Shown: piece after piece, positions 56,647 to 64,000 of the stretch
Layout: every line of letters starts with the position of its first letter
How positions within the stretch are numbered: the stretch's first letter is position 1
Assembly: GCF_004362855.1 (NCBI RefSeq)
Contig: NZ_SNXW01000001.1
Span: 432,121 to 496,120, forward strand
DNA length: 64,000 nucleotides
Source of the DNA: Aquabacterium commune
GTDB taxonomy: Bacteria > Pseudomonadota > Gammaproteobacteria > Burkholderiales > Burkholderiaceae_C
Direction of reading: 5' to 3'
Translations under genes and position numbers: made by a program
The notes under the pieces: generated by a model
What the model saw: only the letters and a program-made list of their open reading frames with translations
Told to the model about the DNA's origin: nothing
Database searches by the model: none

Positions 56647-56957
56647 CAACGGCGCCCGATGATCGCGCCCACCAGCAGGCCCACGCCCGCGGCGATGCCG
56701 ATCGACTTCCACGGGTTGTCGTGCACGTACTCGTCCGTGGCTTTGGCCGCGACCTTCGCCTTGTCCACCACGGCCGCTTGCGCCTCGATCAGGCCGGTCT
56801 TGGCCTGGGACAGCGTCGCCGTCACGCGGCTGCGCAGGCGCGTGACCTCCTCGCCCGTGTCATCGGCCGTGGCGACCAGCAGGGCTTCGGCATCGGCCAG
56901 CACCCGCTTGAGGTCGCTCATCAACTGGTCTTTCTGGTTTGCGCTCAGATCGCTCAT
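56646..56957 (-). CDS. ElaB/YqjD/DUF883 family membrane-anchored protein
   Basis: Protein of 103 residues. A helical cytoplasmic part (LMSDLKRVLADAEALLVATADD to AKVAAKATDEYVHDNPW) is followed by one C-terminal transmembrane glycine-zipper helix (SIGIAAGVGLLVGAIIGRR). In E. coli, YqjD of this family binds ribosomes at the inner membrane in stationary phase. GGAGAA precedes ATG 56957. It is 48 bp downstream of a universal stress protein gene. Confidence 0.9.
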   Translation of the reverse strand: MSDLSANQKDQLMSDLKRVLADAEALLVATADDTGEEVTRLRSRVTATLSQAKTGLIEAQAAVVDKAKVAAKATDEYVHDNPWKSIGIAAGVGLLVGAIIGRR

Positions 56958-57005
56958 GGTGTTCTCCGTTCAAGTCAAGGCAACAAGGGAAAGGCAGGAA
57001 GCCGC

Positions 57006-57452
57006 TCAGTGCACCACCAACAGCGGCACCTGGCTGTGCGCCAGCACGCTCTTGGTCAGGCTGCCGTGGATCAGCGCGTCCAGGCCGTGACGGCCGTGCG
57101 TGGCCATGACGATGAGGTCGCAGTTCTGCTTGCGCGCCAGGTCCACGATGGCCTGCTGGACGTCGTCGGTGATGACGAACTGGCCATCGAAATGCACGCC
57201 CGCTGCCTGTGCCTGGGCCGCGAAGGCCTGCAGCAACTCGCGGGCATGGGCCTCGCAGCGCTTGTCGTGGTCCTGGAAGGTGGCCACGTCGTAGGCCACG
57301 GCGGCCTGCTCCACCACCAGCACCGGCAGCGGGGGCTCGGCCGTGAAGCCGGTGATGGATGCGCCCAGCATCTTGGCCAGGCCAATGGCGTGCGTCATGG
57401 CCTTGTGGGAGAGCTCGCTGCCATCCACAGGCACCAGCAAATGTTCGTACAT
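57006..57452 (-). CDS. Universal stress protein
   Basis: UspA-type protein of 148 residues. It starts MYEHLLVPVDGSELSHKAM and has the ATP-binding motif ATHGRHGLDALIHGSLTKSVLAHSQVPLLVV at its end. The G-x2-G-x9-G-(S/T) pattern is approximated (GRHGLDALIHGSLT), so nucleotide binding is likely. GGAGGGG is upstream of ATG 57452. It heads a run of stress-type genes on the minus strand. Confidence 0.92.
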   Translation of the reverse strand: MYEHLLVPVDGSELSHKAMTHAIGLAKMLGASITGFTAEPPLPVLVVEQAAVAYDVATFQDHDKRCEAHARELLQAFAAQAQAAGVHFDGQFVITDDVQQAIVDLARKQNCDLIVMATHGRHGLDALIHGSLTKSVLAHSQVPLLVVH

Positions 57453-57744
57453 GGTTTCCCCTCCGTCCGAAATTCCTGGGCGGCCCGCCTCAGGCCACCC
57501 CTCGGGTTCATCCTAGGCCCATCCACACCACACGCCAAGCCCCTGCGCCATGGCACTGTTGGCGTATCCGGCACACCCTTGATCTGGCTCAGGTTTTGCC
57601 CATCCTGCGTCGGTGGCCCGCGTCCCGCCGCCACGGACCTAAAATCACGGTTTGCCCACGCGCGACTTCCTTGCGCTCCACCTTTGCGCTTTGCCATGCA
57701 CGCCCCGGGCGCATGACGCCGCGGCCGCAGCTTCCACGCACACC

Positions 57745-60618
57745 ATGACCGAACTCGCCAAATCTTTCGAACCCGGCCCCATCGAAGCCAAGCACGGCCC
57801 CCTGTGGGAGCAGCGCGGCCTCTACAAGCCCACGCTGGACGCGTCCAAGCCTTCGTTTTGCATCCAGCTGCCGCCGCCCAACGTCACGGGCACGCTGCAC
57901 ATGGGCCACGCCTTCAACCAGACCATCATGGACTCGTTGACGCGCTACCACCGCATGAAGGGCCACAACACGCTGTGGATCCCCGGCACCGACCACGCTG
58001 GCATCGCCACGCAGATCGTGGTGGAGCGCCAGCTGCAGGAAAAGGGCGTTGAAGGCGAAAAGAGCCGCCACGACCTGGGCCGCAAGAACTTCGTCGCCCG
58101 CGTCTGGGAGTGGAAGGAGCAATCGGGCTCCACCATCACCCAGCAGATGCGCCGCATGGGCGATTCGGTCTCGTGGGACCACGAATACTTCACCATGGAC
58201 GACAAGCTCTCCAAGGTGGTGGTCGAGACCTTCGTGCGTCTGCACGAGGAAGGCCTGATCTACCGCGGCAAGCGCCTGGTGAGCTGGGACCCGATCCTCA
58301 AGTCCGCCGTGTCTGACCTCGAAGTCGAGAGCGAGGAAGAAGACGGCTTCATGTGGCACATCCGCTATGCCGTCGATGGCAGCAATGACAGCCTCGTCGT
58401 GGCCACCACCCGCCCTGAAACCCTGCTGGGCGACACGGCCGTGATGGTTCACCCCGAAGACGAGCGCTACACCGCCCTCATCGGCAAGCAGGTGCGCCTG
58501 CCCATCACCGGCCGCCTGGTGCCCGTGATCGCCGACGAGCACGTGGACAAGGACTTCGGCACCGGCGTCGTCAAGGTCACCCCGGCCCACGACACGAACG
58601 ACTACCAGGTCGGCCTGCGCCACCACCTGCCCATGCTGACCATCTTCGACCTCGAGGCCAAAGTCAGCGCCCACGAAGCCACCGACATCCCCGCTGAATA
58701 CGTGGGCCTGGACCGCTTCGTGGCCCGCAAGAAGATCGTCGCCCAGCTCGAAGCCGACGGCCAACTCGTCGAGGTCAAGAAGCACAAGCTGATGGTGCCG
58801 CGCTGCGCCCGCACCGGCCAGGTGATCGAGCCCATGCTGACGGACCAGTGGTTCGTGGCCATGACGAAGCCCGGCGCGTCCAAAGATGGCAAGCCAGGCG
58901 TCAGCATCGCCGACCAGGCCATCGAGGCCGTGGCCTCGGGCGACGTCAAGTTCGTGCCCGAGAACTGGGTCAACACCTACAACCAGTGGATGAACAACAT
59001 CCAGGACTGGTGCATCAGCCGCCAGCTGTGGTGGGGCCACCAGATCCCGGCCTGGTACGGCAGCAACGGCGAAATCTACGTGGCCCGCTCGGAAGAAGAA
59101 GCCCGCGCCAAGGCCACGGCCGCCGGCTACACCGGCGAGCTGACCCGCGACGAAGACGTGCTCGACACCTGGTACTCGTCCGCGCTGGTGCCCTTCTCGA
59201 CCCTCGGCTGGCCCGAGCAGACCAAGGAGATGGACCTGTTCCTGCCTTCGTCGGTGCTGGTCACCGGCTACGACATCATCTTCTTCTGGGTCGCCCGGAT
59301 GATCATGATGACCAAGCACTTCACCGGCAAGGTGCCCTTCAAACACGTTTACATCCACGGCCTGGTGCGCGACGCCCAGGGCCAGAAGATGTCCAAGTCG
59401 GAAGGCAATGTGCTGGACCCCGTGGACCTGATCGACGGCATCGAGCTCGGTCCCTTGCTGGACAAGCGCACCACCGGCCTGCGCAAGCCCGAGACCGCGC
59501 CGAAGGTTCGCAAGAACACCGAAAAAGAGTTCCCCGAAGGCATCCCCGGCTACGGCGCCGATGCGCTGCGCTTCACCTTCGCCGCACTGGCCAGCCTGGG
59601 CCGCGCCATCAACTTCGACGCCAAACGCTGCGAGGGCTACCGCAACTTCTGCAACAAGCTCTGGAACGCCACCAAGTTCGTGCTGATGAACACCGAGGGC
59701 CAGGACTGCGGCCTGGACAAGCACGCACCCGGCGCCTGCGTCACGGGCGAGTACCTGAACTTCAGCCCCGCCGACAAATGGATCGTCTCGGAACTCCAGC
59801 GCGTGGAGGCCGCCGTCGAGCAAGGCTTCACCGACCTGCGCCTGGACAACGTCGCCAACGCCATCTACCAGTTCGTCTGGGACGAGTACTGCGACTGGTA
59901 CATCGAGATCGCCAAGGCCCAGCTCAACGCCGCCAAGGCCGAGGGCAACGAAGCCAAGGCCCGCGCCACCCGCCGCACCCTGATCCGCGTGCTGGAAACC
60001 GTGCTGCGCCTGCTGCACCCCATCACGCCCTTCATCACCGAAGAGCTCTGGCAGGTCGTGGCACCGGTGGCCGGCCGCAAGGCAGCTGACAGCGACGACA
60101 CCCTCGTGCTGGCGCCCTACCCGCTGCCCGACCTGGGCCGCGTCTGTGCCGAGTCAGACGCCTGGGTGGCCAAGCTCAAGGCCGTGGTCGGCACCGCCCG
60201 CAACCTGCGCAGCGAGATGAGCCTATCGCCTGCCGAGCGCGTTCCCCTGCTCACCACGGGCGATGCGGATTTCATCCGCCAGGCCGCGCCCATCCTCCAG
60301 GCCCTGGGCAAGCTCAGCGAGGTCCAGCTGCTGGACGAAGCCGCCTTCGCCGCCGCCACCAGCATGGCCCCGGTGGCCGTGCACGGCGAAGCGCGCCTGG
60401 CCCTGCACGTCGAGATCGACATCGAGGCCGAGAAGGTCCGCCTGGGCAAGGAAATCACCCGCCTGCAAGGCGAGATCGCCAAGGCCCAGGCCAAACTGGG
60501 CAACGAGAGCTTCGTGGCCCGCGCACCGGCCGCCGTGGTGGAGCAGGAGAAGGCCCGCGTGGCCGACTTCTCCGCCACGCTGGAACGCCTGCAAGGCCAG
60601 CTGCAACGCCTGGCCTGA
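57745..60618 (+). CDS. valS: Valyl-tRNA synthetase
   Basis: Class I aminoacyl-tRNA synthetase of 957 residues. The HIGH motif is HMGH (52-55) in [15 protein letters not shown]. The KMSKS motif is at 548-552 in [18 protein letters not shown]. The editing domain lies between ([22 protein letters not shown]). The C-terminal coiled-coil arm is [32 protein letters not shown] 57745 is the only sensible family start. It is followed after 16 bp by galU. A 292-bp region upstream holds its promoter, and no leader structure was recognised. Confidence 0.98.
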   Translation: MTELAKSFEPGPIEAKHGPLWEQRGLYKPTLDASKPSFCIQLPPPNVTGTLHMGHAFNQTIMDSLTRYHRMKGHNTLWIPGTDHAGIATQIVVERQLQEKGVEGEKSRHDLGRKNFVARVWEWKEQSGSTITQQMRRMGDSVSWDHEYFTMDDKLSKVVVETFVRLHEEGLIYRGKRLVSWDPILKSAVSDLEVESEEEDGFMWHIRYAVDGSNDSLVVATTRPETLLGDTAVMVHPEDERYTALIGKQVRLPITGRLVPVIADEHVDKDFGTGVVKVTPAHDTNDYQVGLRHHLPMLTIFDLEAKVSAHEATDIPAEYVGLDRFVARKKIVAQLEADGQLVEVKKHKLMVPRCARTGQVIEPMLTDQWFVAMTKPGASKDGKPGVSIADQAIEAVASGDVKFVPENWVNTYNQWMNNIQDWCISRQLWWGHQIPAWYGSNGEIYVARSEEEARAKATAAGYTGELTRDEDVLDTWYSSALVPFSTLGWPEQTKEMDLFLPSSVLVTGYDIIFFWVARMIMMTKHFTGKVPFKHVYIHGLVRDAQGQKMSKSEGNVLDPVDLIDGIELGPLLDKRTTGLRKPETAPKVRKNTEKEFPEGIPGYGADALRFTFAALASLGRAINFDAKRCEGYRNFCNKLWNATKFVLMNTEGQDCGLDKHAPGACVTGEYLNFSPADKWIVSELQRVEAAVEQGFTDLRLDNVANAIYQFVWDEYCDWYIEIAKAQLNAAKAEGNEAKARATRRTLIRVLETVLRLLHPITPFITEELWQVVAPVAGRKAADSDDTLVLAPYPLPDLGRVCAESDAWVAKLKAVVGTARNLRSEMSLSPAERVPLLTTGDADFIRQAAPILQALGKLSEVQLLDEAAFAAATSMAPVAVHGEARLALHVEIDIEAEKVRLGKEITRLQGEIAKAQAKLGNESFVARAPAAVVEQEKARVADFSATLERLQGQLQRLA

Positions 60619-60634
60619 GTTCACAAGGACCCCG

Positions 60635-61522
60635 ATGTCGTTTGCCCCGAACACCCCCATCACCAAGGCCATCTTCCCGGTGGCCGGCCTGGGCACCCGC
60701 TTCCTGCCGGCCACCAAGGCGCAGCCCAAGGAAATGCTGCCCGTGGTGGACAAGCCCCTCATCCAGTACGCCGTGGAAGAGGCCTACGCCGCCGGCATCC
60801 GCGAGATGATCTTCGTGACGGGGCGCCACAAGCGCCCCATCGAAGACCACTTCGACATGGCCTTCGAGCTCGAACACGAACTTGAGCTGGCCGGCAAGCA
60901 CGAGTTGCTGCAGCTGGTGCAGTCCATCAAGCCCGACGACATGGAGTGCGTCTTCGTGCGCCAGCCCAAGAGCCTGGGCCTGGGCCACGCCGTGCTGTGC
61001 GGCGAACGCCTGGTGCGCGGTGAGCCCTTCGCCGTGCTGCTGGCCGACGACCTGATGGTCGGCGAGCCGGCCGTGCTGGCGCAGATGGTCGAGCAGTTCA
61101 ACACGCTGCAAGCCTCCATCCTGGCGGTGCAGGAAGTGCCTGCCGAACACACCAAGCGCTATGGCATCGTGGCCGGTGTGGCCGCGGGTGAACGGCTGGT
61201 CGAGGTGCAGCAAATCGTGGAAAAGCCAGCGCCCGAGAAAGCGCCCTCGCGACTGGGCGTGGCCGGCCGCTACATCCTCACCCCCACCGTGTTCGACCAG
61301 ATCCGCCAGCAGCCGCGCGGCGTGGGCAATGAAATCCAGCTGACCGACGGCATCGCCGGGCTGCTGCGCTCAGAGAAGGTCTTCGCCTACCAGTACGCGG
61401 GCAAGCGCTACGACTGTGGCAGCAAGGAAGGCTTCCTGGAGGCCAACGTCGAGCTGGCCCTGCGCCACCCGCAAATCGGTGCGGGCTTCCGCGCTTACCT
61501 CAAGGCGCTGGATCTGGGCTGA
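60635..61522 (+). CDS. galU: UTP-glucose-1-phosphate uridylyltransferase
   Basis: Makes UDP-glucose for envelope and exopolysaccharide synthesis. It has 295 residues. The nucleotidyl-transferase signature is [30 protein letters not shown]. Other motifs are [27 protein letters not shown] and [21 protein letters not shown] precedes ATG 60635. Its 3' end overlaps that of the convergent aroK by 23 bp. Confidence 0.97.
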   Translation: MSFAPNTPITKAIFPVAGLGTRFLPATKAQPKEMLPVVDKPLIQYAVEEAYAAGIREMIFVTGRHKRPIEDHFDMAFELEHELELAGKHELLQLVQSIKPDDMECVFVRQPKSLGLGHAVLCGERLVRGEPFAVLLADDLMVGEPAVLAQMVEQFNTLQASILAVQEVPAEHTKRYGIVAGVAAGERLVEVQQIVEKPAPEKAPSRLGVAGRYILTPTVFDQIRQQPRGVGNEIQLTDGIAGLLRSEKVFAYQYAGKRYDCGSKEGFLEANVELALRHPQIGAGFRAYLKALDLG

Positions 61523-62072
61523 CGGCGGCGTCGTGCCCCAAGGCCGGCAGCAGCCCGGCCATGTCCATCTGCATCATGATCATGTTGACCAGGGTGGACA
61601 CCGAAGGCCGCCCCGTGTCCACACGGTGGTGCGCCACTTCGTCATAAAGCGGGTGGCGCTGGTCGTACAGCTCACGCAGCTTGGCCAGCGGGTCGGCAAC
61701 CTGCAGCAAGGGGCGCTGGGTGTCATGGCGCAAACGCCGGTAGAGCTCTTCGGGCGTGGACCGCAGGTAAATCACCGTGGTGCGCTCGTGCAGGCAAGCC
61801 CGGTTGGCCGGCCTCAGGACCGAGCCGCCCCCCGTGGCCAGCACCAGGGGCGCCCCACCCTCCCGGGTGAGTTCGTCGATCACCTGTTCTTCCAGGTCAC
61901 GGAACGCCGCCTCACCGTGCTGCTCGAAATAGGCACGGATCGGCATGCCGATCCGTTCTTCCAGCACGATGTCAGCGTCGAGGAAACGCGCACCCAGGCG
62001 CCGGGCCAACTGCCGCCCGACGGTGGACTTGCCGCCACCCGGCAGGCCCACCAAAGCAACCACCGATTTCAA
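61500..62072 (-). CDS. aroK: Shikimate kinase
   Basis: Phosphorylates shikimate in aromatic amino-acid synthesis. It has 190 residues. The Walker A motif is [20 protein letters not shown], the shikimate site is FLDADIVLE and [12 protein letters not shown], and [10 protein letters not shown] completes it. The lid arginine is in [13 protein letters not shown]. No ATG fits: TTG 62072 is used, 13 bp after the pilQ stop, and a GTG a few codons later is possible. pilQ-aroK is a conserved pair in proteobacteria. Confidence 0.93.
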   Translation of the reverse strand: MKSVVALVGLPGGGKSTVGRQLARRLGARFLDADIVLEERIGMPIRAYFEQHGEAAFRDLEEQVIDELTREGGAPLVLATGGGSVLRPANRACLHERTTVIYLRSTPEELYRRLRHDTQRPLLQVADPLAKLRELYDQRHPLYDEVAHHRVDTGRPSVSTLVNMIMMQMDMAGLLPALGHDAAVSPDPAP

Positions 62073-62085
62073 AAGCCACTTTCTG

Positions 62086-64000
62086 TCAGCGCAAGGCTGC
62101 CTTCTCCGACACCACCTTGGGCGTCAGGAAAATCAACAATTCAGAGCGTTTGGTGGAACGGCTGTTGTTCTTGAACAGGTTGCCCAGCACCGGGATGTCA
62201 CCCAGCACCGGCACACGCTGTTCGGCATTGTTTTCGCTCTGCTGGAAGATGCCGCCGATCACCACCGTGCCGCCATTTTCCACCAGAACCTGGGTCTGAA
62301 CGTGCTTGGTGTCGATCGCGAAGCCCGCGGTGGTCACCTGACCCACGCTGTCCTTGTTCACATCGACGTCCAGGATGATGCTGCCCTCGGGCGTGATCTG
62401 GGGCGTGACTTCCAGCTTCAGGTTGGCCTTGCGGAAGGTGATGGCCGTGGCGCCGCTGGACGTGGCCGTCTGGTAAGGCAGTTCCGTGCCTTGCTCGATC
62501 AGCGCCTTGACCTGGTCGGCCGTGATGACGCGCGGGCTGGACACGATCTTGCCGCGACCGTCGGCTTCCAGGGCGGAAATTTCCAGGTTCAGCGCATGGT
62601 TCACGCTGGAGGTGAACAGCGACACACCCATCGTGGCCGCGTTGAAGCCGTTGATGCCCTGGCTGGGCAGGTTCACAAAGTAGCTGTTGGCCACCGACGA
62701 CACACCGCCCAAGCCCTGGTCGGGCGAAGCCACCGTGCCGGAGTAGTTGCCATTGATGCCCAGGTTCAGGTTGCCCGAAGACGCCACCGCCGTCTTGTTG
62801 CTGGTGCCCAGACGCACACCCAGGTTGCGGCTGAAGTTGTCGTCGGCCTCGACGATGCGGGCCTCGATCAGCACCTGGCGCACCGGGATGTCGATCTTGG
62901 CGATCATCGCCTGGATCTCTTCCAGCTTGGACGGGATGTCGTTGACGAAGAGCTGGTTGGTCCGCGTCTCGAAGATCACGCTGCCGCGCGGCGACAGGAT
63001 GCGGGTGCTGTTGCCCGAACCACCACTGCCACCTGTGCGGCTGCCCGTCAGGCCCTTGGCGATTTCCTCGGCCTTGGTGTAGTTGAGCTGGAAGGACTGG
63101 TTGCGCAGCGGCTCCAGTGCGGCCACCTGGGCCTTGGCTTCGAGGTCGATCTTTTCCTTGGCGTTGATCTCGTCCTTGGGTGCGATCCACAGCACATTGC
63201 CGGACTTGCGCACGCCCAGGCCCTTGGCCTGCAGGATGATGTCCAGGGCCTGGTCCCAAGGCACGTCTTTCAGGCGCAAGGTCACGCTGCCGTTGACCGT
63301 GTCGGACGTCACCACGTTGAAGTTGGTGAAGTCGGCGATCACCTGCAGCAGGGCGCGCACTTCGATGTTCTGGAAGTTCAGCGAGAGCTTCTCACCCGAG
63401 TAGCCCGGGCCTTGCGTCAGTTTGTTGGGGTCCACCTTGCGCGAGCGCACTTCCAGCACGAACTGGTTGTCGCTCTGGTAGGCCGAGTGCTCCCAGTCGC
63501 CGCGCGGGTTCACCACCAGCTTGACGCGGTCGCCCGTCTGGGTGGCCGTGACAGCCTGCACCGGGGTGCCGAAGTCGGCCACGTCGAAGCGCTTGCGCAG
63601 GCGCTCGGGCAAGGAGGCACGCACGAACTCGACCACCAGGGACTGGCCCTGCTGGCGGATGTCCACGCCGACCTGGTTGTTGGGCAGCTCGACCACGACG
63701 CGGCCGGCGCCATCCTGGCCACGGCGGAAGTCGATGTCCTTGAGCGCCAGCGGTGCGACGTTCTTGTTCTCGGCAAAGTGCAGGGCGTCATCGGCCTTGT
63801 CGGCCTGGGGCTTGGCCAGCACCGCAGCGGGTGCGGCGGCCGGTGCCGACGCCACGGAGGGCTCCAGGTAGACCATCAGCGTCTTGCCTTGCAGCTCAGC
63901 GCGGTAGGTCGTGGCCTGGCGCAGGTTCAGCACGACACGCGAGCGGTCACCGGCATTGGCGACGCTCACGGTGCGCAGGTTGCCGTTGTTGATGTCCACC
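62086..64000 (-). CDS. pilQ: PilQ, type IV pilus secretin (N-terminus cut off)
   Basis: Outer-membrane secretin through which the pilus passes. About 638 residues are in the window, and the N-terminus is beyond base 64000. From left to right: an AMIN-type domain (VVLNLRQATTYRAELQGKTLMVYL), a second AMIN-like part (VVVELPNNQVGVDIRQQGQSLVVEF), the STN/N0 domain (LNFQNIEVRALLQVIADFTNFNVV), and an N1-type domain with a Gly/Ser-rich loop (SRTGGSGGSGNSTRI). The secretin core ends VPVLGDIPVLGNLFKNNSRSTKRSELLIFLTPKVV. It is immediately upstream of aroK. Confidence 0.96.
   Translation of the reverse strand, partial: VDINNGNLRTVSVANAGDRSRVVLNLRQATTYRAELQGKTLMVYLEPSVASAPAAAPAAVLAKPQADKADDALHFAENKNVAPLALKDIDFRRGQDGAGRVVVELPNNQVGVDIRQQGQSLVVEFVRASLPERLRKRFDVADFGTPVQAVTATQTGDRVKLVVNPRGDWEHSAYQSDNQFVLEVRSRKVDPNKLTQGPGYSGEKLSLNFQNIEVRALLQVIADFTNFNVVTSDTVNGSVTLRLKDVPWDQALDIILQAKGLGVRKSGNVLWIAPKDEINAKEKIDLEAKAQVAALEPLRNQSFQLNYTKAEEIAKGLTGSRTGGSGGSGNSTRILSPRGSVIFETRTNQLFVNDIPSKLEEIQAMIAKIDIPVRQVLIEARIVEADDNFSRNLGVRLGTSNKTAVASSGNLNLGINGNYSGTVASPDQGLGGVSSVANSYFVNLPSQGINGFNAATMGVSLFTSSVNHALNLEISALEADGRGKIVSSPRVITADQVKALIEQGTELPYQTATSSGATAITFRKANLKLEVTPQITPEGSIILDVDVNKDSVGQVTTAGFAIDTKHVQTQVLVENGGTVVIGGIFQQSENNAEQRVPVLGDIPVLGNLFKNNSRSTKRSELLIFLTPKVVSEKAALR

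Overview
This 64 kb window is a GC-rich, densely coding chromosomal segment from a betaproteobacterium. It most resembles the order Burkholderiales, in the Sphaerotilaceae/Comamonadaceae-like or Aquabacterium-like range; that placement is inferred from gene content and codon use, not computed. Supporting traits are a Pil-Chp twitching operon, pilQ-aroK, a very large DUF3683 FAD/FeS dehydrogenase, PEP-CTERM proteins, and rubredoxin divergent from thiD. No tRNA, rRNA, CRISPR array, transposase or phage module was seen. The window is cut inside a gene at both ends: chpA on the left (kinase core missing) and pilQ on the right (N-terminus missing).

Layout. (1) 1-8.5 kb, minus strand: pilG-pilH-pilI-pilJ-chpA, the chemosensory system of type IV pili. 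(2) 8.5-12.5 kb: rubredoxin, divergent from thiD-hemL-mpl (thiamine, tetrapyrrole, murein recycling). (3) 12.5-14.3 kb: two PEP-CTERM exported proteins. (4) 14.4-30.5 kb: a catabolic island. On the minus strand lie a CocE/NonD hydrolase, a cholesterol-oxidase-like GMC flavoprotein, an AraC regulator, an AlkB/XylM-type membrane hydroxylase and its XylA-type ferredoxin reductase; a second AraC gene diverges from them. A sigma-54 activator then diverges from an aldehyde dehydrogenase, a MetA-type outer-membrane protein, a Tat-tagged small subunit and a second GMC dehydrogenase. Together these encode substrate entry, hydroxylation, alcohol oxidation and aldehyde oxidation, with three dedicated regulators. 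(5) 30.5-37.6 kb: glycerophosphodiesterase, DUF3683 dehydrogenase, HIT protein, and a TetR gene divergent from a PF10118 metal-dependent hydrolase over a clear operator. (6) 37.6-43.5 kb, minus strand: a second chemotaxis operon (CheZ-like, cheY, cheA, cheW, soluble cache protein, MCP). (7) 43.7-48.9 kb: a REC-histidine kinase and NarL regulator coupled to a flippase and glycosyltransferases. (8) 48.9-57.5 kb: dps, uvrD, small membrane proteins, an esterase, and a stress-type operon (usp, yqjD/E/K-like, MBL beta-CASP nuclease). (9) 57.7-64 kb: valS, galU, aroK, pilQ.

The most distinctive region is the catabolic island. It combines a xyl-like upper-pathway logic (XylM/XylA/XylC-like proteins) with GMC flavoproteins in place of a zinc alcohol dehydrogenase. 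It also has a strong inverted-repeat array between the sigma-54 activator and the aldehyde dehydrogenase. The substrate cannot be told from sequence alone. The second chemotaxis operon carries unusual parts: a minimal CheZ-like protein, a CheA linker with a duplicated GYGFFD motif, and a free-standing periplasmic cache protein.
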